Below, piece after piece: positions 10,382 through 19,646 of a DNA stretch of 64,000 nucleotides. Positions within the stretch are counted from its first letter, which is position 1, and each line of letters begins with the position of its first letter. A program made the position numbers and the translations under genes. The stretch is taken from the NCBI GenBank assembly GCA_035545855.1, contig DASZXK010000108.1:1-64000 (forward strand), in the 5' to 3' direction. Source of the DNA: DASZVB01 sp035545855. Lineage in GTDB: Bacteria > Myxococcota_A > Polyangia > Polyangiales > Polyangiaceae. Below the pieces are notes generated by a model. The model worked only from the letters and a program-made list of their open reading frames with translations. It was not told the DNA's origin and did not search any database.

Positions 10382-11515
10382 GTGCTCTCCGCGCTCGAGC
10401 CCGTTCGCTACCTCGCGTACCGCGCGGGGTTCCGGCACGCGCCCTGGCTGCTCCGTCGGGCGGAGGAGCTCGGTCACCGCCTCCGGAACCGCGAGCTCGA
10501 ACGGAGCCGGTTTCATCTGCCTGGCGGAGGGAGCCGCCCGGTCCTCGAGCTCGTCGGCTGGGACGGGGGATTCGTCGCCGACCTCGTCCGGGTCGTGGAG
10601 GACGCTCTCGGCGCGCCGGCGGTCCGGTCGCGGTCCGGAGTGCTTCGCGCGGCGGAAGCTCGCCCCGCGCTTCCCGCGAACGCCGACGTGACGCTCGTGG
10701 AGGTGCCCGAGTGGCACGCGGCCGCCTTCTCGAGCGAGGGCTGGTTCGTGCTGCCGAAGCGCGTGACGCATCTCGAGCCCCTCGGTGGCGACGAGTCCCC
10801 CGCGGCGCGCCGGCTCCGGCGCGCATCCGCGCGTGCCGGCCTCCGCTTCGACGTGTCGCGGAGCTCTCGGCATCTCGCCGAGTTCCACGAACGGCTGTAC
10901 CTGCCGATGGTCGAGCGTCGTCATGCGGCGCGCGCACGGCCGACGTCCCGGGCGTTGCTCTCGCTCGTATTCCGCGACGGCTTCCTCGTCCGGGTGTTCG
11001 AAAGGGGCGCGTGGGTTTCGGGCGCCGTGGTCTCGCCGCATCCGACGCGGGCGGGGACGTGGAGCATCGTGGTCACGGGAGTCCGCGACGGCGACTACGC
11101 GCGCGTCTCCGAGACGGCCCGGGCGGCCGCCGTGCTCCACGCTCGCGACGCGATGATGCGCGAGGGAGCGACGGTGTGCGATCACCTGGTGACGCGGCCG
11201 TTTCCGGAGGACGGGCTCTTCCGGAGGAAGCGGACCTGGAACACCCGCGTGGAGGACCTGCCCGAGCGACCCGATCGCGTCGCGCTCCGGGTGAACGTCG
11301 CTTCGCCGGCGGCGAGGGCCCTTCTCGGTGCGCTGCCGTTCGTCGCGCTCGCGCCCGGGGGCCTCGCGGCAGTCGCCTGGGCGGCCCCCGAGTCCCCCGC
11401 GTCGCGCTCGGTTCGGCGGCTCGGCCTTCCGATGACCGTCGTCGCCCCGCCCGAGGCGGACGCGGAAGCGCTCGGCGTCTTCGCGCGGTCCCTCGCTCGT
11501 CCGGGGAGACGATGA
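10382..11515 (+). CDS. GNAT/FemAB-like acyltransferase, first of a tandem pair
   Basis: A 377-residue protein homologous to its neighbour. Shared landmarks are a strand pattern VxxxEVPxWxAxxFxxEGWFVLPK near residue 105, an ARRLRRASARAGL helix and a FRRKRTWN segment near the end, which corresponds to the RYKxSWG signature of GNAT/FemAB enzymes that acylate peptides or amino sugars. A GTG at 10364 would add six residues, but it overlaps the TGATATGCT promoter element, so the GTG at 10382 is preferred. The stop overlaps the next start (ATGA), meaning coupled translation. It may be the more diverged, possibly non-catalytic, partner. The substrate is unknown; the glycan context suggests acylation of an amino sugar. 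Confidence 0.65.
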   Translation: MLSALEPVRYLAYRAGFRHAPWLLRRAEELGHRLRNRELERSRFHLPGGGSRPVLELVGWDGGFVADLVRVVEDALGAPAVRSRSGVLRAAEARPALPANADVTLVEVPEWHAAAFSSEGWFVLPKRVTHLEPLGGDESPAARRLRRASARAGLRFDVSRSSRHLAEFHERLYLPMVERRHAARARPTSRALLSLVFRDGFLVRVFERGAWVSGAVVSPHPTRAGTWSIVVTGVRDGDYARVSETARAAAVLHARDAMMREGATVCDHLVTRPFPEDGLFRRKRTWNTRVEDLPERPDRVALRVNVASPAARALLGALPFVALAPGGLAAVAWAAPESPASRSVRRLGLPMTVVAPPEADAEALGVFARSLARPGRR

Positions 11516-12657
11516 CGGCGCCGCCGACGGTACTCGTCGGACCGAGCCGGTTCCTCCCGCCGCCGCTCGATCGTCTGTCGCAGGTCGCGTGGGACCTCTC
11601 GTCGTTCCACGGACGAAGGCTCGCGCGCGCCGTTCCCGTCGCGATCGCTCAGTCCGTCGCCTGGTCGGTGGAGCGCGCGCAGCGTCCGACGCTCCCCCTC
11701 TTCCACGCGACGGACGGGGCCGTCCGGGTCGCGTACCGCGGGAACGACCCGGCGCTCCGCGACGTCGTGGGGGGGCTCCTCGTCCCGGGCGGCGTCTTTT
11801 CCCCCGCAGATCGCACGGTCGACGCGGACGTCTCGATCACGGAGATCCCGACGTTCGCGGCCCGGAGGTATGCCGGCGAGGGCTTTCTCGTCCTGCCGCA
11901 CTTCGTGGAGTTCGAGGTCGATCTGGAGCGCCCCGAGAGCGAGCGGTTCGGCACCCGCCGGCGGGAGACGGTCCGCCGGATCGAGAAGGCGGGTCTCGTG
12001 CTCGAGGAGGCCCACGGTGACGAGGCCGCTCGCTTCTTCTACGAGACCATGTTCGCTCCGACCGCGCGCGCCCGTCACGGCGAGCACGCGATCGTGCGCC
12101 GCTTCGCGTACGTCGCGGAGGCAATCCGTCGGGGCGCGTTGCTGTTCGTGCGAGAGGACGGCGAGCGCCTCGCCGGCATCGTCGTCGTTCCCCGCCTCGG
12201 CGCTCCGGACGCCGTGGACGCCTGGCTCATCGGGGTGAGAGGCGGCGCGTACGAGCAATCCACCGTCGCGCGCGAGGCCGCGTATCTGCTCTCGATGCGC
12301 TGGGCGCGCGAGGCCCGGCGTGCGTCGCGCTTCGGGCTCACCACCGCGCCGCCGTTCCTGTCGCACGGCCTCTCCCGGTACAAGGCGAGCTGGGGTCCGG
12401 CGATCCGTCCCGGCCTCCGGAGCGCGACGGCGCTCGCCGTCCGGGCGACGCGTGCGACGCCGGAGCTCGCGGCGCGCCTGGTCGCCGCCGGGCCGTGCCT
12501 CGCCGATTTTCGTACCGGCGACGCGGCGCTCCACGTGCCGTCCGCGGAGGACCTCGGCGGCGCGGACGATCTCGCGGCGTCGAGGCTCCGGGAGCTCGCG
12601 CTCGCGCTCTCCGGGGCGCGCGGCGCTACGGCAGCTTCGTCGCCACGAATCGCGTGA
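11512..12657 (+). CDS. GNAT/FemAB-like acyltransferase, second of a tandem pair
   Basis: A 381-residue paralogue of the preceding gene, sharing the EIPxFAARRYAGEGFLVLP block, the TRRRETVRRIEKAGL helix and the LSRYKASWGP motif near residue 290, which matches the C-terminal GNAT fold of BioF2/FemAB-like acetyltransferases. It begins inside the stop of the first gene (ATGA at 11512), so equal expression and a heterodimer are plausible. Its 3' end overlaps the 3' end of the convergent reductase gene by 32 bases. Function beyond acyl transfer is not readable from the sequence. Confidence 0.7.
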   Translation: MTAPPTVLVGPSRFLPPPLDRLSQVAWDLSSFHGRRLARAVPVAIAQSVAWSVERAQRPTLPLFHATDGAVRVAYRGNDPALRDVVGGLLVPGGVFSPADRTVDADVSITEIPTFAARRYAGEGFLVLPHFVEFEVDLERPESERFGTRRRETVRRIEKAGLVLEEAHGDEAARFFYETMFAPTARARHGEHAIVRRFAYVAEAIRRGALLFVREDGERLAGIVVVPRLGAPDAVDAWLIGVRGGAYEQSTVAREAAYLLSMRWAREARRASRFGLTTAPPFLSHGLSRYKASWGPAIRPGLRSATALAVRATRATPELAARLVAAGPCLADFRTGDAALHVPSAEDLGGADDLAASRLRELALALSGARGATAASSPRIA

Positions 12658-13735
12658 GCTTGCCGCGGAGGACGTCCCGATGACGGACGTAGAGGTCCCG
12701 CGTCCGGAGCCCCTCCCGGTGATACGGCAAGGAGACGCCGAGCTCCTTCGCGGCGCGGAGTGGAAAATGCGGATCGCCGAGCGACGCGCGAGCGACGGCC
12801 ACGACGTCCGCGTCGCCCCGGGCGAGAGCTCGTTCGCACGCGAGTCCGGTCGTGAGCTTGCCGACGCCGCACGTCGCGAGTCCCGTCTCGTGGCGGATCT
12901 TCCGCGAGAACGGGAGCTGAAACCCCGGCTTCTGCGGCACCTTGTCGCCCTCCACGATGCCGCCGGAGGAGCAATCGACGGCGTCGACCCAGGGGGCGAG
13001 GAGCCGCGCCACCTCCACGGAGTCCTCGATGCGGAGTCCGCCCGCCGCCCGATCGACGCAGGAGAGTCTCACCCAGAGCGGCCGGGGCCGGGTCCAGACG
13101 CGCCGGACGGCTTCGGCGACGGACACGAGCAAACGCGCCCGGTTCTCGAGGCTGCCTCCGAACGCATCGGTGCGACGGTTCGCGATCGGCGAAAGGAACC
13201 CGTGGAACAGATACCCGTGCGCGGCGTGGAGCTCGATGAGGTCGAAGCCGGCGCGGACGGCGCGCCGGGCTCCCTCGACGAACGCGTCGATCGTCTTCCG
13301 GATCTCCGCTTCGTCGAGGGCAATCGGGGTTCGCCAGCCGGCGCCCGCTGGAATCGCGCTCGCTCCGACGAGACGTTCCGCCTCTCGCCCCTGCGTGTCT
13401 TCCGCGGCTTTTCGACCGCCGTGCGCGAGCTGGAGCCCGGCGGCGGCGCCTTGCTCCTTCAAGAACGAAGCGATCCGGGCGAGCGGCGCGACGTGCGCGT
13501 CGTCCCAGATGCCGAGGTCTCGCGGCGAGAGCCGGCCGTGCGGGAGCACGCTGGTCGCTTCGGTCATCACGAGTCCGGCGCCGCCCACCGCGCGGCAGCC
13601 GAGGTGCACCAGGTGATAGTCCGTCGCTAGGCCGTCCGGACCGGCGGAGTACTGGCACATCGGCGAGATGACGATGCGATTCCGGAGGACGACGTTGCCG
13701 GTCTGGAACGGCTGAAAGAGGATCGGGTCGGTCAC
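12626..13735 (-). CDS. Old Yellow Enzyme family NADPH-flavin oxidoreductase (YqjM/NamA type)
   Basis: A 369-residue FMN-dependent ene-reductase. Class II (YqjM-like) features are the SPMCQYS motif with C27, which tunes the flavin, the substrate-binding pair H170 and H173 in ELHAAHGYL, and SLENRARL. These enzymes reduce activated C=C bonds of enones or related substrates. It starts at GTG 13735 inside the stop of the YfhO-like gene (GTGA), so its translation is coupled to that membrane protein, which is an unusual partner. The stop region overlaps the convergent acyltransferase gene by 32 bases. Confidence 0.9.
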   Translation of the reverse strand: MTDPILFQPFQTGNVVLRNRIVISPMCQYSAGPDGLATDYHLVHLGCRAVGGAGLVMTEATSVLPHGRLSPRDLGIWDDAHVAPLARIASFLKEQGAAAGLQLAHGGRKAAEDTQGREAERLVGASAIPAGAGWRTPIALDEAEIRKTIDAFVEGARRAVRAGFDLIELHAAHGYLFHGFLSPIANRRTDAFGGSLENRARLLVSVAEAVRRVWTRPRPLWVRLSCVDRAAGGLRIEDSVEVARLLAPWVDAVDCSSGGIVEGDKVPQKPGFQLPFSRKIRHETGLATCGVGKLTTGLACERALARGDADVVAVARASLGDPHFPLRAAKELGVSLPYHREGLRTRDLYVRHRDVLRGKLTRFVATKLP

Positions 13736-16700
13736 TCGGTGAGGTCGTTCGGGGCGAAGCGGCGTCGGAGACCGGGAGCGAACGCGAGGGCGAGGAGGAC
13801 TCCGGACAGCGCCGCGGCGAGGCCGAGCCACACGCTCCGCGGCGTGTCGTAGTGGAACGTAACCCGATGCTCTCCGCGGGGCACCAGGATGCCGCGCACG
13901 AGGCCGTTCACGCGGAGGATGCGGGCGGGAGCGGCGTCGAGCCGCGCGCTCCACCCCGGGTCCCAGCGGTCGTTCACCACGAGAAGCGTCGGGCCGAGGG
14001 CGGCCCTCACGTCCACGGTCGTGGTGCGCGGTTCGAACGAAGTGCGGGTCACCTCGGCGGCGAAGAGCGGGGGCAGCGCCTCCTCGACCACCGCGGAGCG
14101 TCCGACGTCCGCGGGGCGCAAGGCGCGGAGGAGACGGCGGATCGCGGTGAGGTCCCGCTCGACGACGGCCTCGGCGACCGTGTACGCGCGGGGAAGCGCG
14201 CCGCGGTTCTCGTACAGGAAGAGGCCGTTCGCGAGCGGCTTCGGGTTCTCGTACCGGCGTTCCTCGCTCGCCTCCGACACCGTGAGCGAATGGACGAGAA
14301 GCGCGCCGGGCTCCGCGCCCGGGGGAGCCTCGAGGTGCGCGGAAGCGACGAGCACCGGTTCGTCGGGCGCCTCGTGGACGGTGAGCGTCGAGACGAACCG
14401 GCCCGTCTTCGGCACGTCGAGCTTCGGCGAGACCTCGAGCGGATCGGCTCGTCGCTTCGGTCGCGTGACGCCGACCACGAGCTTGCCGAGCCCGGGCTCG
14501 AGCGCCTCCGCCTCGAGCCGGAGCGTGATCGGGTGCACCGGGAGGTGAAGGAGTCCGCCGACGCCCCCTCTCGGTCCGAACCGCACGTCGTTCCCGGAGA
14601 CCTCGAGTCGGCGCGCCGCGGGCCCTCGCGAGACGGGGAACCGCGACACCACCGTGCCGACGCTTCGCCCGAGCGCGGCGGTCTCGAGGACGACGACGGC
14701 GTCGCCGCCGGTCACCGCGCGGAGCGAGAAGGCCTCCGGAGCGCCGTCGAGCGCGATCGTACGCTTCCACTCGCCGGGGTTCGGGCCGAGCTCGGCGGCG
14801 GGCACCACGATCTGCGCGGCTTCCGGGTCGAAGCCCTGCTCGTCGAAGAGGTCGAGGACGAGGTCCTTCGGGGTGCCGGACGGCGCCCGCGCGACGAGGC
14901 GGAGCTCCGCCGAGCGATCGGGCGGCCGCTCGACGCGCGCCTCGAATAGCGCGACGTCTCCCCCGGGCGAAAGCGTGATGGTGCCTGCCGCGTCGCGCGC
15001 GGCGTGGACGCTCCGGCTCGGCACCGCGCGCCCGAGCTCGACGATCGGCTCGAAGGCGATCTGCTCGATGCGCGGATTGCGGAGCACGACGGGAATCGCG
15101 CCGGCGTTCTCGCCGCCGAAGTTCACCGTCCGCGGGAAGGTCGAAGCACGGAAATCGAGCGCCCGCTCCGCGAAGCCCGGCGTGAGCAGCTTCCCGGGGA
15201 TGAACAGCTCCCGGCGAGCCTCCGACGAGAACACGCCGAAGCCGATGCCGGCGGTGTCGCTCGACGGAGCGCTCGCCTCGGTCCGGATGACGTACGTCGG
15301 CGGCGTGGTCACGGCGCGGAACGAGCAGCTCGTCTCGCGGCGCAGCACCGGCGGGTTCGCCGGGGGCGCGGATCCGCACGTCGGTTCGCCGTCGAAGACC
15401 GCGGACGCGCGCGCGGGGGCGACGAACGGGAGCACGACGTGCGTCGCGCCGAAGACGCTCGGGAGGGGCGACCAGGCGACGTCGTCGGCGTTCTCCGGCT
15501 GCCCGAACATGTCGAGGTCGAAGAGCGTGCGCGCCGACGAGTACGCGATGGACGAGTAGCCGAGGAGGTTCTGGACGTCGTGATGGAGGAGCGTCGTGTT
15601 GCCGTTGAAGGAATCGATGCTTCCCTTCTGGAAGGGTCGCACGAACAAGCGGGCCCATCCCGACGCGGGGAGGGCGCTCGCCGCCGTCTCGGAGAGCCTC
15701 CGGAAGTCCCGGTACTCCACCGGAACGATCTGCTCGGACCACGCGAGCTCCGCGAGCGGGAGGAGCGGCAAGGTCCACGCCGCGGCCGCGTGGAGGCGCG
15801 CTCCGGCGTTCAGCGCCGTGACCCACCAGAAGAACGCGAGCGCCGCGCCGAGGGCCGGGACCCAGGAGACCTGGCGTGCGATGAACGCCGCCTCCGTCCC
15901 GGTGATCCGATCCTTTCCGCCGATCCAGAGCACGAGGACGGACAGGATCCCGATCGCGACGCCGGACGTCGCCCAGCGCCGGACGTTCTCCGGCCCGACC
16001 GGGGTCATCCGGTCCACGCCGTACGCGGAGAGCACCGAGAGAGCGAGACCGAGCTCGAAGTTGTGTCGCACGGGGAGCCGGAAGATCCGGATGACGGGCA
16101 CGTGCTGGAGGAGATCCGGGAGGACGGGGACGTACGCGCCGAGCATCAGCACGAACGCGACGCCCGCGACGGCCGCCCACGCGCGGACGTGCGCCGGAGC
16201 TTCCCGGAGGCCGCGCACGGCGACGAACGCCGCGCACAGGACGGCGACGCCCATCCTCGCGTAGTGCTCGGCGCTGCTCGGGAGCGTGGGCAAGAACAGC
16301 GTCGGGAAGAGCGCGGGGTGGAAGGATTGCGCCGTGGACGGCCCCGCGACCCTGAGGTCCGTCGCGAGCTGCCCCGAGAACGAGAGCGCAGGCAGGATCT
16401 GGAGCGCCGCGACGAGCCCGCCCGCGACGAGGCAGAGCAGCGCCGAAACGAGGGCGCGAGGCGAGCGCTCGAGGACGGCTCGCGTGCCGGCGAGGAGCAG
16501 AGCGGTGCCGCCGAGGTAGACGGTGAGCTGCACCGCGCCCGAAAACGGGAGCATGGAGAACGCGAGCGCCGCGAGCAGGTAGTCCTTGCCGCGGCCGAGT
16601 CTCTCGGCGCGGTCGACGAGCAGGAGGACGAGCGGCGCCCACGCGCCCGCGCACACGTACATCGTGTGCCCGCGGTGGCCGATCATGAAACCCGTGAAGC

Positions 16701-17139
16701 CGTACGCGACGGCGCCGAAGATCGCGCCCCGTCGCGAAATGCCGAGGCTCCGCGAGTAGAAGTACGCGTTCACCTCCGCGGCGAGGAAGTGGAGGAGCAC
16801 GTAGGCCGCGTAGAGCGGAACCGGCGCGCCGAGCTGGAGGAAGAGCTTCGGGAGGTAGAGCGTCGCGAACTCGGGCTCGCCGAGCAGCGGATGACCCATC
16901 CACAGATCGGGCGTCCACAGCACCTCTCCCTCGAGGAGCTTCCGCCCGGAATAGACGAGCTCCGGGAGGTTCGCGAGCGCGTCGTCCCCGCCGTCGAGGA
17001 GGCCCGATCGGACGAATCCGACGGGGAACGCCGCGAAGAGCGCCGCGACGAACGTCGTCGCGATCGCCCAGGGCCGTTCGAGAAGGCTCACCCGCGCGCG
17101 CCCTCTTTCGGGAGAAGCGCCGCTCTCGGGGGCCGCCAT
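13732..17139 (-). CDS. YfhO-like giant polytopic membrane protein
   Basis: A 1135-residue protein, longer than typical YfhO (about 850-900). About 13 hydrophobic helices fill residues 25-470, with one early acidic loop (LDGGDDALANLPELVY). Then come about 600 residues of soluble, mostly beta sequence, a final helix near residue 1100 and a basic tail. The segment before the last helix (LLVVNDRWDPGWSARLD) is the YfhO signature. YfhO relatives are GT-C-fold enzymes implicated in glycosylating lipoteichoic acid or surface polymers. A GAGGGGA ribosome site precedes the ATG at 17139. Upstream, TGGTAGAAA is a possible extended -10 ending nine bases before the ATG. It is coupled to the downstream reductase. 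Confidence 0.85.
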   Translation of the reverse strand: MAAPESGASPERGRARVSLLERPWAIATTFVAALFAAFPVGFVRSGLLDGGDDALANLPELVYSGRKLLEGEVLWTPDLWMGHPLLGEPEFATLYLPKLFLQLGAPVPLYAAYVLLHFLAAEVNAYFYSRSLGISRRGAIFGAVAYGFTGFMIGHRGHTMYVCAGAWAPLVLLLVDRAERLGRGKDYLLAALAFSMLPFSGAVQLTVYLGGTALLLAGTRAVLERSPRALVSALLCLVAGGLVAALQILPALSFSGQLATDLRVAGPSTAQSFHPALFPTLFLPTLPSSAEHYARMGVAVLCAAFVAVRGLREAPAHVRAWAAVAGVAFVLMLGAYVPVLPDLLQHVPVIRIFRLPVRHNFELGLALSVLSAYGVDRMTPVGPENVRRWATSGVAIGILSVLVLWIGGKDRITGTEAAFIARQVSWVPALGAALAFFWWVTALNAGARLHAAAAWTLPLLPLAELAWSEQIVPVEYRDFRRLSETAASALPASGWARLFVRPFQKGSIDSFNGNTTLLHHDVQNLLGYSSIAYSSARTLFDLDMFGQPENADDVAWSPLPSVFGATHVVLPFVAPARASAVFDGEPTCGSAPPANPPVLRRETSCSFRAVTTPPTYVIRTEASAPSSDTAGIGFGVFSSEARRELFIPGKLLTPGFAERALDFRASTFPRTVNFGGENAGAIPVVLRNPRIEQIAFEPIVELGRAVPSRSVHAARDAAGTITLSPGGDVALFEARVERPPDRSAELRLVARAPSGTPKDLVLDLFDEQGFDPEAAQIVVPAAELGPNPGEWKRTIALDGAPEAFSLRAVTGGDAVVVLETAALGRSVGTVVSRFPVSRGPAARRLEVSGNDVRFGPRGGVGGLLHLPVHPITLRLEAEALEPGLGKLVVGVTRPKRRADPLEVSPKLDVPKTGRFVSTLTVHEAPDEPVLVASAHLEAPPGAEPGALLVHSLTVSEASEERRYENPKPLANGLFLYENRGALPRAYTVAEAVVERDLTAIRRLLRALRPADVGRSAVVEEALPPLFAAEVTRTSFEPRTTTVDVRAALGPTLLVVNDRWDPGWSARLDAAPARILRVNGLVRGILVPRGEHRVTFHYDTPRSVWLGLAAALSGVLLALAFAPGLRRRFAPNDLTE

Positions 17140-17259
17140 GTCCCCTCGTTTCTACCACTGCCCGCGGATTTCGGGCGGCCCCCGAGACGCGACTCGCGTG
17201 CCGAGCGCCCGTCGTCGTAGGAAGATGGGCGCCTCCGACTCTCGTCTCCCGTTCCCGTC

Positions 17260-18114
17260 ATGCCGATGCCCTCCCTCTCGCTCGTCCTCCCGACGCTGAA
17301 CGAGCGCGAAAACGTGGAACGCTTCGTCCCGTTGCTCCTCGCCGAGGTCCGCGAGATCCTCGAGATCCTCGTCGTGGACGACGACTCCTCGGATGGAACG
17401 CCGGAGGCGGTCGAACGGCTCGGGCGCTCGGATCCGCGAGTCCGTCTCATCCGTCGTCGCGGAGCGCCTTGCCTCACGGCGGCCATCCAGGAAGGCATCC
17501 TCTCGGCGCGAGGCGACGCGGTCGGGTGGATGGACGCGGACCTCGTGATGGCGCCTTCGGATCTCTCGCGTCTCGTCGCGACCGTGGACGCCGGGGCGGA
17601 CGTGGCCATCGGATCGCGCTTCGCGCCGGGTGGACGCATCAAGGGCCAGAACGCGGACGGGACGTTCGGCCGCCTCCTCGCGCTCTCGAACCTCCGCACG
17701 ACCGAAGATCCGTGGCTCGGCGTGTTCCTCTCCTGGGCGCTGAACGCCGTCCTGCTCCCGGCGCTCGTCGGGGCCGGCGTTCGGGACTACACGAGCGGCA
17801 TCCTCGTCGGGCGTCGGGAGGTCCTGCAGGAGATCCGCCTCCGCGGCGACCACGGCGAATACTTCATCGAGCTCGTCGCGGCCCTCCTCGCGGAGCGTCG
17901 TGTCGTCGTGGAGGTTCCGTATCGCGTCCAGCCGCGGCAGTACGGGCGCTCCAAGACGGGGAACGCCCTCGGCGAGTATCTCGTCCGCGGCCGCCGCTAC
18001 ATCGACGCGGGCGTGCGCGCTCGGTCGACGCTCCGCGCCGGCGGACGGGCGGGCCCGGGCGAAGGCTCGGCAGCCTTCCGGGCTTCCGCCTCCGCGAAAC
18101 CCGCGAGACGGTGA
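17260..18114 (+). CDS. Family 2 glycosyltransferase (dolichyl-phosphate mannose synthase-like)
   Basis: A 284-residue GT-A enzyme with no clear membrane anchor. It shows the nucleotide-binding LSLVLPTLNE start, VDDDSSDGT near residue 42, the metal-binding DAD in GWMDADLV near residue 90, AIGSRFAPGG, and the RRYGRSK-like loop (QYGRSKTG) typical of polyprenyl-phosphate monosaccharide synthases. Such enzymes make polyprenyl-P-sugar donors for GT-C transferases, which would fit the many GT-C-like proteins around it. Starts at 17260 and 17266 are equivalent. The last 35 residues are low-complexity Ala/Arg and overlap the end of the convergent radical SAM gene by 118 bases. Confidence 0.88.
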   Translation: MPMPSLSLVLPTLNERENVERFVPLLLAEVREILEILVVDDDSSDGTPEAVERLGRSDPRVRLIRRRGAPCLTAAIQEGILSARGDAVGWMDADLVMAPSDLSRLVATVDAGADVAIGSRFAPGGRIKGQNADGTFGRLLALSNLRTTEDPWLGVFLSWALNAVLLPALVGAGVRDYTSGILVGRREVLQEIRLRGDHGEYFIELVAALLAERRVVVEVPYRVQPRQYGRSKTGNALGEYLVRGRRYIDAGVRARSTLRAGGRAGPGEGSAAFRASASAKPARR

Positions 18115-19637
18115 TACTGAGGCACGAACGCGGTCTCCCAGCCCGAGAGAACCTCCCGGAACTCGCCCCGGGAGATTTCGTCGAAGTGAGCGACGATGGC
18201 CGGGAAGTGTCTCACGACGCGGTGGATCGCGAGGTTTCGCGCGCGAAAATCCGCGGCCACGGACGGAACGAGATACGGATAGTCGTTCCCTTCCACGAAG
18301 GTCACGGGGAGCGTCCGGAAGATCTCGTCGATCGCCCTCACGTAGCTCTCGCCCCGAGCCCGCGCGAAGGCCTTCACGGCGTCCCGGAGGCGCTCGTTGA
18401 AGAACACGACCGAGACGAGGAAGCTCAGGCGGATCGCCTCTCGCATGTCCTCCTTCGGGAACGAGCTCGTGGACTCCACGACGAAGCTCTCCTCGTCCCG
18501 GAGGACGATCCCGTGTTTCTCCCGGTCCCGGTGGAAGTCCGAGCCGGGGAGCAGGATGAGCGGGTTCGTGAGGATCCAGCGGACGCGGTCGAACCCGATC
18601 ACGTAGTCCAGGGAGGCGACGAACCCGGCGAGGTCGTCGCCGGGAAGGCCGTAGATCACGTCCATCGTGATGCTCGTGCGCTCCCGCCTCCGCGCCATCT
18701 TCTCGTAGTTCCGCTCGAATTTGTCGCGATGGAACGGGCGTCGCATCGCGCGGAGCGCGGGCGGGTTCGTCGTCTGGACTCCGAAGTTGAACTCGTTCTC
18801 GGGCAGCTTGCCGAGGAGCTCGATGATCTCGTCGTCGAGGTGCTCGGCGTTGAACTCGTACCGGATCACCATGTCCCGGTTCTTCCGGACGACGTGCTCG
18901 AGGATGGCCTTCGCGCGCGGCTTGTCGAGCAGGATGCTCGAGTCGCACAGGTAGATGCGCCCGAGGCTCGGCTGGGAAAGGATGACGTCCAGATCGGCGA
19001 GCACGCGCGGCAGGGCGTGGTAACGCATCTTCTTCGAGTAGCCCCACGTGCAGAAGCCGCAGAGGTAGGGGCAGCCGCGTGACGTCTCGTAGGCGATCCA
19101 CTCGAGCCCCGGGTTCTCCTCGAAGATGCGCGCGTAGGGCGAAGGGACTCGCGCGAGGTCGTGGACGACCGGGCGCGGCTCTCCGACGTGGTCCGCCGTC
19201 ATCACCCCGCGGATCGATTCGAGCGATCGCTCGCCGGCGAAGTACTCGAGGAGCTCGACGAACGTCTCTTCGCCTTCGCCCGTGACGACGAAATCCACGC
19301 CGGGGTTCTCCCGGAGGAACCCGGGGCCGACGCCGTTCATCTGGGGGCCACCGAGGATCACGGTCCCCGGGATGCGCGACGCGAGCTGCCGCACGAGCCC
19401 GACGTTCCAGATGTACGTCGAGAACCCCACGATGGCGGCGTCCTCCGCCCGGATCCGCTGCTCCATGTCGTCGAGCGACTGGGAGAAGATGGAGAGGTTC
19501 GTCGTCCGGATATCGTACTTGTCGCCGATGGGCGTCGCCTCCGCGTACGCCCGGAGGATCTCGGGGGCGAGCGCGACCGTGTTGGTGTCGTACAGACCGA
19601 CGAGGAGGACCTTCGGGCGGAGGCGAGGACGAGGCAA
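17997..19637 (-). CDS. Cobalamin-domain radical SAM protein (second)
   Basis: A 546-residue protein. The N-terminal B12-binding-type domain runs from KVLLVGLYD to VVTGEGEET (residues about 9-150). The radical SAM domain has CPYLCGFC near residue 200, with YGLPGDD and the expected strand pattern. DxHxxG is absent, as in the other two such proteins here. The start is a TTG at 19637: a TAG stop lies 15 bases upstream in frame and the fold begins about eight residues later, so no ATG or GTG start is possible. A TAGAGT -10 ends nine bases before it. The C-terminal 39 residues overlap the glycosyltransferase gene. The substrate is unknown, but the size and order match methyltransferases or rearrangement enzymes of natural-product and glycan pathways. 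Confidence 0.85.
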   Translation of the reverse strand: MPRPRLRPKVLLVGLYDTNTVALAPEILRAYAEATPIGDKYDIRTTNLSIFSQSLDDMEQRIRAEDAAIVGFSTYIWNVGLVRQLASRIPGTVILGGPQMNGVGPGFLRENPGVDFVVTGEGEETFVELLEYFAGERSLESIRGVMTADHVGEPRPVVHDLARVPSPYARIFEENPGLEWIAYETSRGCPYLCGFCTWGYSKKMRYHALPRVLADLDVILSQPSLGRIYLCDSSILLDKPRAKAILEHVVRKNRDMVIRYEFNAEHLDDEIIELLGKLPENEFNFGVQTTNPPALRAMRRPFHRDKFERNYEKMARRRERTSITMDVIYGLPGDDLAGFVASLDYVIGFDRVRWILTNPLILLPGSDFHRDREKHGIVLRDEESFVVESTSSFPKEDMREAIRLSFLVSVVFFNERLRDAVKAFARARGESYVRAIDEIFRTLPVTFVEGNDYPYLVPSVAADFRARNLAIHRVVRHFPAIVAHFDEISRGEFREVLSGWETAFVPQYHRLAGFAEAEARKAAEPSPGPARPPARSVDRARTPASM

Positions 19638-19646
19638 CGCACGCTC

